Program-made: the position numbers and the translations under genes
The notes under the pieces: model-generated
What the model was told of the DNA's origin: nothing
Seen by the model: only the letters and a program-made list of their open reading frames with translations
Database searches by the model: none
Shown here: positions 1 to 12,500 of the stretch, one piece after another
Numbering within the stretch: position 1 is the first letter of the stretch
Layout of the letters: every line of letters starts with the position of its first letter
Origin: Chrysomallon squamiferum
Lineage: Eukaryota; Mollusca; Gastropoda; Neomphalida; Peltospiridae
Reading direction: 5' to 3'
Assembly: GCA_012295275.1 (NCBI GenBank)
Contig: CM022670.1
Coordinates: 25,179,255 to 25,194,254 of the forward strand
Length of the DNA: 15,000 nucleotides

Positions 1-11
1 TTGTAATTTAC

Positions 12-193
12 TTGCCATCTGTAACGGCACGTTCCAAGACTTTTTCAAAAACTTTATCAGCAAACGGGTGTCCGGTGATGGTGAAAGCATAAGCAAGAAG
101 AGCCAACGTGTAGTTGCTTTTCACGTCATCTGAATGTGTTTCAAGATACAACAGAGCTTTGGCTGTGGCGTCGATTATTCTTTCTTTCTTAAC
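12..193 (-). CDS. TEP exon 21: thioester domain, last exon in the window
   Basis: Acceptor TTTCCCCCAG, donor GTAAAT, 182 nt, phase 0 in and 2 out. It encodes [20 protein letters not shown], then [20 protein letters not shown], then [20 protein letters not shown]. This matches the family 'A-x-x-Y-L-E' and 'Y-x-L-A-L-x-A-Y-A-L-x-x-x-G-H-P-x-A' helices. One NYT sequon is present. The gene continues beyond the left edge with the rest of the TED, CUB and MG8. The preceding intron 194-806 is A/T-rich and contains an ATG/AATG/AAAT tract at about 643-763. Confidence 0.94.
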
Positions 194-3100
194 CTGGGGG
201 AAAAAAAACACACACAAAAAAAACACAACTTTTAATTATACACTGAACACTATTAAATAAACACCACAGTTTTTCCCCAGTATTATATGACATTAAACTA
301 ATTCACTTTTACAAACATGAACTTAAATCAGAAAATGTTACAGTTAAAGATAATCAAAAACTGCAATAAATGTTTCGTTCTTTTTTTCTAAATGAATGTG
401 CATTATATGACTTTGCATTGTAGATAACCACTTTTATTTTTTAAATTATTTTTTACTGTTGCTTTATTCGACAATGTTGTACTGAAATGAAGAGCAGTTT
501 TACATCAGTAGTGGAGCACTAGTCGGAATTAGAAATAGCTCACTCTGTCCATCAAGAATGATTGATTTGACAATTCACTCCAACTTGAGCAGATTTTCTG
601 TTATTTGCTATACTGCACTATGTATAGTGTGTAACAACAGCAACAACAAAATGATGATAATAATGATAATAATAATAATAAAATAAAATGATGATGATGA
701 CAATAATAATAAACAATCAAATGAATGAATGAATGAATGAATAAATAAATAAATAAATGAAAAAGGACACAATAACTTCTAAATAGTAATAATTAATTTA
801 ATTTACCGAAAATCCATCATGATATTTATATTGAACAAGTGCAGTCAGAACATAAGCTGTAAGTCCAATATGGTTTCCTTCATCATTCTGAAAAGAAAGA
901 CATAGAGAAAAAGAATTATAGAATAAGACAGTCACTACTTATATCTAAGCCTGATGTATTTGTCTCTATTGAAAATGATCTGTATTTCTCATAGCTTCTC
1001 TCAAATGAAAAAAACAAAACAAAAATGTCTGAACATTGTAAAGTTAGAAATAATAAAAACAAAAAGTTTCAACATTTATATAAATTCTGTGTATTATGAT
1101 CATCTGAAGTAAAAATTATCCTTACATTATTTTTAATAAATTTAAATTATTTTTATCCAACCCATTTCAAACTGTTGAATATGAAAAGAAAATATGAACT
1201 GATTTTAATAAATGCTTTCTCCCTATTGTGAAGATGTAATGTCATGTAAAATAAAGACAAAATTATCTATTTCTTACTCTGATATTGACATCAAGGAGAG
1301 TTCCCTGTTCATTGAAGAATCCAGCTGTGTTCTGTGTTTCCAGAAGCCAGTGTAGTGCTCTGTCAATTGTACTGTTCCCAATGAAAATGTAGGAGGTTGC
1401 CTCTTTGAAACTTTTCAGAACAAAAGCTGTAAGCCTAAAAGAAAAAAACTTTCACATAAACACTCATCTAATGTTGTTGAATAAGACTGTTGATAGTATC
1501 ATAGTGCCAATGATTCCAGTTCAACTGCATGAAGTATGACATTATTTTGAACTTGTATCTCTTTGTCTTTTAGTCTGTTTCTGTTTCTGTCTCTGTTTCT
1601 GTTTCTCTCTGTTAGTGTGTGTATCTGTGAACATTTATCAAGATTACAATTCATGTCCTTTAGCAAATTTTAACCTCCTTGAGCAAATAACAGTAAAATG
1701 ATCAATGGCAAAAAACCCAATATATATTTGTTATTAGTGACAAAAGGGTGGACCTTAAAAAGCATTTCTGATCATTGAAAATTTGACAGAAATGTGTACT
1801 TGCATCCAACTGTTACTACAGATCTAAATCGTACAAAGGACAGTTAAACATTTTATTATATCGACTGATCAGCTCACTCACCAAGTACTTCCAGCAGAAT
1901 CACGGTCTCCAAAAGCACTGAATGATCCATCAATTCTCTGGTAGTATAGCTGTCTCTGGTAGCCTGTTAACAAACAAAATATTTCACAATAACTCGGACT
2001 GTTTTATAATTTCCTGTTTAAAAATAACAACAGTTATTTCATAATCTAGAAAAAAAAAAAAGCAAAAAGAGAGGTTTATATATTGTTACTAATAAAGTTT
2101 CAGACACTCAAAGCTATAGGAATATTCTCAACAACCTTTAACAGCATCATCATACTTTAATATTTAGCAGAGACTGGTTCAAGATACAACTGATATAATA
2201 ATTTGAAAATATGCATATGGTATTTAAAGATATATATATATATACCATATGCACATTTTCAAATTATTATATCAGTTGTATATATATAATTAATTATTTA
2301 TTTATTTATTTTGATTTAATTTATTTTGTCTTGCACAAGAAGAATAATATATAATCAATTATTATTTTAGGACACAAAAACCATGCTCCTTCCCCAAAAG
2401 AAAGTTTCTGTTACCTAACTCCAGGTATGTCAGTATTTTGTTTTCCAATTCTGGAGTCAACTGTTTGGTGTTCTTCAGGTAGTCAGCAATGTACACGTCA
2501 GGTGTAAAACTCAACATGTTTTGTTCTCCACATCCTGTGGGCACCTTCAGCAGTGACTCCAGTCCCTCAATACTGTGTCCCAGTAAATCACCTTAAAAAA
2601 ACAAAAAACAAAAAAAAAGTTCAAAAATGAACATTTATATTCTAAAAAAGTCACTTAAAAAGTCAACATCTAAAAAAATATATTTAAAAAATTCAAAACA
2701 AAGCAGTAAAGAAAAATAATTAAAAAAAAACTAAATAAGAAAAATGAAAACAATTATAGTCAAATTCATTTATTTATTTACTGTTTATAAAATAATTTTC
2801 TTTGAATCTGTCTTTACAAACACTATTATGACCACCATTTTTTTTCTGTTTGCAGTATAGCAATGTTGTTTCTTTGATTCTGTTTGTAGTGTTGTTAGAA
2901 AACTATTTACATTTTGGGCAAATAAATGAAACAGTAAGTTGGCAATATTCAGCATATATTTAAACTGTTTATTCCTGGTGTTTCAAGTGATATGAACTGT
3001 TTGTATTGTTGTATATTGTTAACTATAAACAGATCATTTACCAGTGGCTGTTATTCGCAGACGTTCTGATCCTGGAACTAAACTTGTTGGTGTTTGAAGT

Positions 3101-6100
3101 TCCAGTACTTTCTTGAATTCTCCTGAACTGTCTGTGTGGTCTATCAGAACAGGAATATTCACTTCACGCTTTACTCCTTCAGGCTGCAAAAATATTTTGG
3201 ACAAGATGAAAAACAGTTATGTGCAAGGCTTTATATGGAATTAAGATGTCGAATTTTTTTTTTTTGATAAATGTATTTTTGTTCAGATTATAACTTGTAT
3301 GTAAAAATCTTATCAAAAGAGAAAATATGTATGTCTGTCAAATTCAGAGTCCAAAAATAATGGTTTTATTCATTTATTTTAATTAATTACCACACTGAAA
3401 TCTACAATATAAAATGAATACATACTTTGTAAAAGTATTAATAATAATAATAACAACAACAACAATAATAATAATAAAAAGATAATAAATATTTGTAATG
3501 ATGATGATGATGATGATGATAACAATGGTAATGATAATGAAAATAATAATAATGATGATGATATTAATAATAGAAGAGGAAGAAAAAACAGCAAAAGCAT
3601 AACAATATATGACAATAAAATATTACCTCTACGAGTAGCTGTCTTTTAACAGCATCAGCAGACAGTGGGCCTCTAGCAGACACCTGAATGTCAATCTTAC
3701 CCAGGTGTACAGGGATGATAGGAAAATACACAGACACAGGTCGACCACTTATCACCTACAACACAATTACAACATATTACAACACACAGTTATCACCTAC
3801 AACACAATTACAACATATTACAACACACAGTTATCACCTACAACACAATTACAACATATTACAACACACAGTTATCACCTACAACACAATTACAGTATAT
3901 TACAACACACAGTTATCACCTACAATACAATTACAGCATACAACACACAGTTATCACCTACAACACAATTACAGCATACAACACACAGTTATCACCTACA
4001 ACACAGTTATCACCTACAACACAATTACAGCATACAACACACAGTTATCACCTACAACACAATTACAACATATTACAACACACAGTTATCACCTACATCA
4101 CAATTACAACATATTATAACACACAGTTATCACCTATATCACAAATACAACATATTACAACACACAGTTATCACCTACAACACAATTACAGCATACAACA
4201 CACAGTTATCACCTACAACACAATTACAGTATATTACAACACACAGTTATCACCTACAATACAATTACAGCATACAACACACAGTTATCACCTACAACAC
4301 AGTTATCACCTACAACACAATTACAGCATACAACACACAGTTATCACCTACAACACAGTTATCACCTACAACACAATTACAGCATACAACACACAGTTAT
4401 CACCTACAACACAATTACAACATATTACAACACACAGTTATCACCTACATCACAATTACAACATATTATAACACACAGTTATCACCTATATCACAAATAC
4501 AACATATTACAACACACAGTTATCACCTACAACACAATTACAGCATACAACACACAGTTATCACCTACAACACACAGTTATCACCTACAACACAATTACA
4601 GCATACAACACACAGTTATCACCTACAACGCAATTACACCATATAGCACACAGTTATCACCTACAACACAATTACACCATATAACACACAGTTATCACAT
4701 TCAACACAATTACAATATATTATAACACACAGTTATCACTTACAACACAATTACAATATTATAACACAGTTATCACCTACAACACAATTACAACATATAA
4801 CACACAGTTATCACCTACATCACAATTACAACATATTATAATACATGGTTATCATCTACATCACAATTACAATATATTATAACACACAGTTATCACTTAC
4901 AACACAATTACAATATTATAACACAGTTATCACCTACAACACAATTACAATATATAACACAGTTATCACCTACAACATATTACAACACACAGTTATCACT
5001 TACAACACAATTACAATATATTATAACAAAGAAAATTACATGTTATAACAACCAAACATGCCCAGCTATGAGCTAAAATGGTCTTGAAAAGAAACATTTT
5101 GGAAATAACATGTAACCAGACTGAATTTAACATTATATGATTACACATATATTACCATTTAAAAATCACTGATTTAATTTAAAATAAAAATGTGAAATAT
5201 TTCTGTGATCAAAAGTTATGATGCCCTAAATATCTGAACTGTATCTTAAAAGGATTATTTAATGATTATTTACAGTCACTGTTTTTCTCTGAACTTCTGA
5301 AGTGAGGACTTCTTTCCCAGAATCATCAAAGAGAACACTCTGAAATTCCTCTGATGGCTCCAATTCAACTGTAGCCTAGATGAAGAAAGAAAATAATCAC
5401 AGTAAAAAAAACAACAACAGAATAATAACAACACAGTTTACAGTAGATATTCAGAAAACTCATTATGAAAAATTGATATTAACAAAATATAAGGATACTG
5501 ATAAAATATTTCTTATAGGTTAATTGCCAAACATTTTATGAAGGATATTGATAAAATATTTTACAACAAAAATAATGACAACATTTTTTGTAACTGAATA
5601 ATAAGAAAACATTTACTAGATTTAATTACAAAAAATAATTTTACAACAAAACGGGTCTTGTGATACTGCAGCAGTTACAGTGTAACTGTTATAACATCAT
5701 CAGGCCTGGGTTTTTTTGTAAAATATCATTGCGAAAAGAAACCACTAGACAACATAAAAACAAAAATACTTTATTACATTTTTCATATCTGATTTATGAG
5801 AATTCTTTTTCTTTTTCTAATTTTTTTTCTTACTTATGATAAGAATGTAGGAGATTTGATATCCCAACCAAATATAAATCGTTTTACAGTGATAACATCG
5901 TTTATAGGAAAAATGAAATAATAAAAACAATATTACTTGATGTGGACATCAAGGAGATGAGAACTATTTCCGCAGAGAGAAGAAAAACCAACACTTACAT
6001 CAAAATGTTCATCGAGGTAACTGAACACGTTGGCTTGTATGACTACTTGCTCTCCTCTGATTATTGATGTGGGCAGAGTCAGGCTGACAAAGAACGAACG

Positions 6101-6202
6101 GAAGACTGTCAGCTGGAAAACAAAACAAAAAACTATTTTTTTTTTAAAAGTTAATATTTATACTGAACTATAAAATTATCTTGTTATTGCAGTTACATCT
6201 GC

Positions 6203-6257
<55 letters not shown>

Positions 6258-6461
6258 TTATTAATATGATTATTTTCATTATTATTGCTAGGCATGACAT
6301 CAACGGTCTAAATCAGATTATATGTAGCCTAGTTTTCTTTACAAGAACTATGTTTCTTTGTAATGTCCTGTTTATAAAATATTAATAATAATAATAATAA
6401 AAATAATATATCACATTCTAGTGTATTTTTCTTTATAAGCTCTATTTTTCATTGTGATATA

Positions 6462-6516
<55 letters not shown>

Positions 6517-9500
6517 TTATCACATTCTGGTTATCTTTATATATAATAATATCACAGAGGATGGATAGGTTATTTTGTGGGTTTTGAAGTTTATCGCTGA
6601 ACCATGGCATATATTAAAATTGTTTAGTATTTAGTTTTGCTTTTGTCCTACAATACAGGCTGTGCTCACTGAACTGTACAAACCTTTGCTGATTCCGGAG
6701 TAACACCAAGACCAGATTCACTGTTAACTGCAAAAGCACTAGCAATCCAAGATGTGATTGTGTCTGGAACTGTAGTGTGTATGACAGCCATACCGTCAGA
6801 GCTGAAATACCAGGAAATAAAACACCAGTATGAAAACCTGTGTAATGCATGGATGTAATATATCTGACTTATATTACAAATAAAGAAAATAATATGTGGC
6901 TGTTCATACAGAGTTAGAAAAGAGAAGATTTTTTTTTTTTAACAAACTGAAGGATAAATTGTTTGCTTTGAATATTTTTAATCCATCATTGCGTGCTTAA
7001 GGGTCATTCAGAGAGATAATACTACAACTAGAAGTAGCAGTAGTAACAGTATTGTTATTATTAGTAGTAGTACTTATTATGTATAAAAAAAAAAATAATG
7101 CCATTATCACCATCACCACCAAAAACAAGTACCAACAAAACCATCAGTGTTAATCATACCATCACCAAGATGTGAAAGATAACATTACTGGTAACAGTTA
7201 TAACTGTAATGATGGAAACTGTATTACAAGGACTCACTCTGTTGTGGTGTTTGTCCACAGCCAGGTCTCTGGGAAGATTTCTCTAACTCGTTCTACCTCT
7301 TTCAGTGCTCCCGTGGAAACAAACCCACCTTCATCTAAACAGAAAACATTACATCCCAGAGAAAAGAAAACATTACAAATAAATAAATAAATAAATAAAT
7401 AAAAATAATAAATAATATATATAAATAAATATACAGAAAGAAAATTTCTAATGAAAGACTAAACTGAGTAAGATTTTATTTATTTTCTAAGTGTCCTCGA
7501 TCTTTTTTAAAGTCAAAGCTTATTTATACTTTTGTATGTACGTCTATGTGATATATTATATAGTGTGTTATATGAGTCTTTTTTTTTTCTACTTCTACAT
7601 CATATTTCATGTGTTAATCACTTAGATATATTTATGCAAAAGACATTTTTTTTTTTCCAGTGTTGAACACACACATTGATTGGTTGTTAGTTTGCACACC
7701 AGAATAAACATTAGAGACACATCATTAACTGTTAGACCATTATTAAAAAGAACATTTTGACTAGAAGACATAAATTTATAATCTCATATATTAGTTAAAC
7801 ACCAATATATTAATTTGATCCAAAAAAGATACCTGTATCTAAAATTCTGAAATCTGAAACGTTTTGTCTGAGCATGAAACATTGTGATATTGTATACAAA
7901 CTTTGTTTCATGCAAAAAATTATTTAAAATATTTTATAATGATACATTAGACTACCTGTTTGTGAAATACAAATTTATTTCATGTTTTGACTTAGATCCT
8001 ATTCTCAGGCCTATCTTTTTATATTTCAGTAGATCCAGTCCTATGCATTTTTGATCAAATTCTCAACCTGTGCATACAGTGGTACCTTGACTTACAAGTT
8101 TAATTCATTCCATGACCAAGCTCCTAACTCAATTTGCTTGTATATCAAATCAATTTTCCCAACTGAAATTAACTGCAATACCATTAATCTGTTCCAGCCC
8201 TCCAAAAAACACCCATTTTTTTTTGTAATGTGTTTTTGAATAAGAAAAACGTATTTATAAATGACAAATATTGTATAGAAACCAAATAAAACAGAATGTA
8301 AAGAAATAAATTGGTTTTGTAAAGGGTATTTATCTTGGAGATCAGACAAATTATTTTAATGCCTTTCGCTAGAGTTACAGCCCTTTATTGACACCTTCTG
8401 CTTCAGTGTGGTACTACGCTCGTACTGCCTAGCCTAGTCGACTACATGCACACCTCGCTCATGTTTTTCTATGAATTCAAGCTTTAATTCAATGGACATC
8501 ATGTGCTTCTTATTCTCTGCACTGTCCTTTGCACTCACTTTCTTAGAAATTTGGCAAAATACTGCACAAAAGGCAAACAGAACACAACAGAGGTAAACAG
8601 GTGATGTAAATGAGTGAGATTCAGGATGCTGACTGGATGTTGTGTTGTTTGTTGTGCCGTCTGGTGGCAGCATATCTGAAGCTTGCTTATAATTTGAATT
8701 TTAGCCTGCAACTCAAAGCAAGAAATTGACCAAGCGACTGCTCATAACTCGGAGAACTCGTAAGTCAAGGTACCACTGCATATTTTATATACTTACAAGC
8801 AGGATATGCGTTCCTACTGTCATATCTAGCTTGTGGTCCTACTAAAAAAAAAAATGAAAGAAAATTAATTAAAATTCATTGCTTACGTTTTTGCATATGC
8901 CTGGGCGCTTGATTTGGGATAAACATTCGTGCCACAAATGGTACCGCTGTAGTAGTAAAGAGAATAAAAGATGTGTTATAAGTCTTTGACCAATTCTATA
9001 GTGCAGTTAAATTAAACATCTCTGACCTTGTGTTAGAATCTTTGAATAAATTCATTTCAGGCCTTTTACGGATTCTCTTTGAATGTTATATGCTGCATTA
9101 AATTAGGAATATATTTCACATATAATTCACTGTTCTAAATCATTATAATGTATGTAACTATAAGATTTTTTAATTTTTATTTGCTTTACCTGGTCCTGCA
9201 GAATACTTCATTACTAATACTTGCTCTGTGGTGAACACTATATCAGTTAAAGCAATAACTCCAGCATTCTGTAAGAAGAAAGTGACATCTAAATAAACAC
9301 AAAGTTACATGTTACAAACAGAGCAGTATGATCTAGTCACAACTGTTGTTACATTTTTTATACATTTTCTTTAATGATTATTGAAGGGAAAAAAGTGTCT
9401 GATATATATATATATTTATATGCCTTGCCACATAATGTATATTTAATACCAGTTGTATGGTACTGGCTGGAAAAGCAAATATCTCAGGTGACAGACTCCT

Positions 9501-12500
9501 AAGAACTATGATCAGTCATGTTTCATAATCATCATTTCTTGCCTCAGTCCCTTGCTGAAAAAGATGAGGAATTACTACACAGTGCAATTTTAAAATTATA
9601 CCTTGAATGTGTCATAACTGTTGGTGGCCGTGGATTTTACAGGATAGTGCCAGTCTTGTACTTTTGGTGATGATCTATCATATGTCTTCAGTTCATCCAG
9701 AACCTTCAGTGAAAGAAAGACTGAATTGTATGGACCCCAGCTTAGAAAAATACTACACTAGTCTGAATGTAAGATAAAATTAATTTCATTGTATAAATAC
9801 ATTTTTGTTGATTGGCAGAAGAAGATGGTGGATAGCATCTTCTTGATCAGTGTAATCTAGCATTAGCCTGTCATGATTAGAATTAAATATAAAACTTCGA
9901 GTTTCATGTAATATTTGCATAATGTGAAATTTCCTCACCTTGGTAACGGTGATGTCATTTCCTGACTTGAGCAGTAGCACACTCTGGTCCACAGCTAACA
10001 GGAAGACCTGTGACATCTGATCTGCTTTTACTCGAAGGTCCAGTTTAGTGTGAGGTTCAGCTTTGTCCTTACTGAACGTTACAGACACCTGAAGTGACGG
10101 ATGATACAGAGTTATAGAGTGAATATCTTACACACTTGAATTTTTCACTTAAAACATAAATTTATACTTTTCAGTATTTAAATCTACTGACTTCTTATTC
10201 ATTTTAATTGGATTTCAATATATAAATCTCTGTCTCTTTTTGTCAAAAAACACTTTTTTTTTTTTTATAAAATATTTGTTTCTAGCACTGATTAAATATT
10301 TCAGGTGACCATGTAATAAAGTAATCTGATGACTTCTGTTAATCATTATTAATATCAACTTAGCATTTAAAATTGAATTAAAATTTCCGCTCAGATTGCA
10401 AAATAATAACAATATGAATGAATAACAATGACAATTTAGTGTAAATAAAACAGTTTATTAACTCACCTTGTTCTCAAAGACATCACTGACTTTGAAGCTG
10501 ATTGAATCTGCCACAATTTCACCATTGTCTCTGATGAAGTGTACCAGCACAGTGGTAACTGGCGACATTGTAGCAGTTACGTTGATGTAAAACTTGAGTC
10601 TTTTTTCACCATTTCCCTCCACTACATCGCTGATAGCACTTTTCCCTCGAGAGATTATCTGATAAAGAGATTCAGGTAAACTGTAATGTTACCTTCTTAA
10701 TTCTGAAATAGCTCAAATTTTCCTGAGTTAATCTGGAAAAGCTGTTTTTGTCACATACACATCTTTCTCACCAGTGTCAGCCATATTTAAATATATCTAT
10801 ATATATATATAAAAATTTTAATAATAAAAACAAATAAAAATTAACTAAAAAAATAAATAACATTATGATTGCAAAAATAATAAATTAATATTTTTGTATG
10901 TTTATAAAAAAATATAGTTACTTTTAAACAGTATAACAGTATTCTCAAAAAAGAAGAAGAAGAATACAACAATATGCAAAAATAAAAAACAGAAAAATAA
11001 AAACACAAATTTCCAATGGAAACCTATAGGACATCTTGTAACATGGTGAAAATGGAAAACTTTTTTGATGTTCATAACAGCATACTTGTGAAGAGTGAAA
11101 CATTACAAGGCATTCAAAGATTTGCTTTATTTTTACAGTTATAATATTTAGCCTTAATATAAAACTTGTTACATTGTAGGCATGTAATATGAACTACCTT
11201 GTAGAATATTTCTTTGGGGACTTCTGTTGCAAGCAAACTAAATTCTGCTGTACTTCCAGCCTGAAACAAATCACATCATTTTTGTTATTTCAAATTATTA
11301 GAAAGAATTGATGGTGGGTTTTTTTTTGTGTGTTAAAATCTAATACATAAAAACAAAAATTTGAAGAAAATCTGAAAATGACTGTGAGAATATTTTAAAA
11401 TACATTTTTGTAGACTGAAACAAAATAAATACATTTTTTTCATACTTCTAAATTATTATTATACTTGTTTCTTTTCATCAATATTTGCAAATAATAAACC
11501 TTTAATTGAAAAAAAAAAATCTATTCTTTACTCATTTCAAGAGTTTTTCAGAATTAATTCACTGAGCATTTAGTTCCAGTTTAACTAACATATATAGGTG
11601 ATGTTTTGTGATGATAAAGATGATGATGATAACAATGAAAATTAACCTTGATAGACTGAGCATCAGATTCCAGTTTAACTTGCATGTATGTTTTGCTTCG
11701 TGATACAACTTGTGGAATATGACGTGAAGCATAAATATCCTTGTAGTAAGCCTGATAAATTAAAAACATTTTTTCATAAAGAAATAAAATTAAAATACTT
11801 TTCACAAAAGCAGTAAAAAAAAATACTGAAATTATTACTTTTATTTCGAGAAATTATAAAAAGAATGAGAAGAAAAAAAAGAGCATCAAAAACACAGACC
11901 GTATTACATCACCCATTACCAATGCAACTCCTGCTACTATTACTGTAAGTACTAATAATAATACAAATATTAAAAACTAAAATTCAACTTGATGTGATAT
12001 CTGCAATATTACACTCACTGTAACAGAATTCTTCTTTACAATAACTAATATTACAAATAGTCAAAAAAAATATATCAACCTGTCTACATTCTGCATTAAT
12101 CGTCAAAAATGGAGACTGTCGTTTCACCTTTCTACACAATCTAATAATTTAATGACTGGTCAAAAAATAATACAATGAACATTTTAATTCCAGACCACCC
12201 ATAGACATTTTATAGTCAAAGAAGAAGAAGAAAAAAATCTCAAATTTTATTATAATAATGAATACCCTCATTTTGACATTGGTGGTGTTGTCAGGAATTT
12301 CTAAGTCAATGGGAACAATTCCGTCAGCAGGGATGGGAAGCTTGATGAAGGGCAGGGAATAGGACCCAGTGAAGGTATGACACTCGTATTTAGACTGGTC
12401 AGCTTCAGTACGTATGTAATCAACACAGGTAAACACTTCAAGCTCCGCGTCCTCAGCTGTGATCGGTGTTCCATCTTGACGAGACACTTTAACCTGAAAT

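Noticed and set aside
3379-3615. Minus-strand frame of poly-Leu/Ser
   Set aside because: Translation of AAT/GAT trinucleotide repeats in an intron; no splice or protein signature.
3688-5048. Plus-strand open frames of 143, 313 and 67 codons rich in Thr-Gln-Leu-Ser-Tyr-His
   Set aside because: They read through the minisatellite; units lacking stops in some frames make long artefactual ORFs. They overlap exon 15 antisense and have no independent signal.
5669-5700. Small palindrome cagttac-agt-gtaactg
   Set aside because: Seven-base arms are expected by chance at this length; no flanking structure such as a terminator or target-site duplication.
7978-8046. Possible further bait exon in the intron after 10B
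   Set aside because: Candidate acceptor-donor pairs here give the wrong end phase or a stop, and lack a pyrimidine tract.
8051-8349. Overlapping frames on both strands in the first third of the transposon
   Set aside because: They start outside or at the terminal repeat and show no transposase motif; treated as element non-coding sequence.
8950-9185. Possible further bait exon between exon 10 and 10A
   Set aside because: Pairs such as that ending at the GTAAAAG near 9070 give the wrong phase or an in-frame stop.
9420-9570. Normal-complexity stretch that might be a SINE fragment
   Set aside because: No A/B box, poly-A tail or target-site duplication could be recognised.
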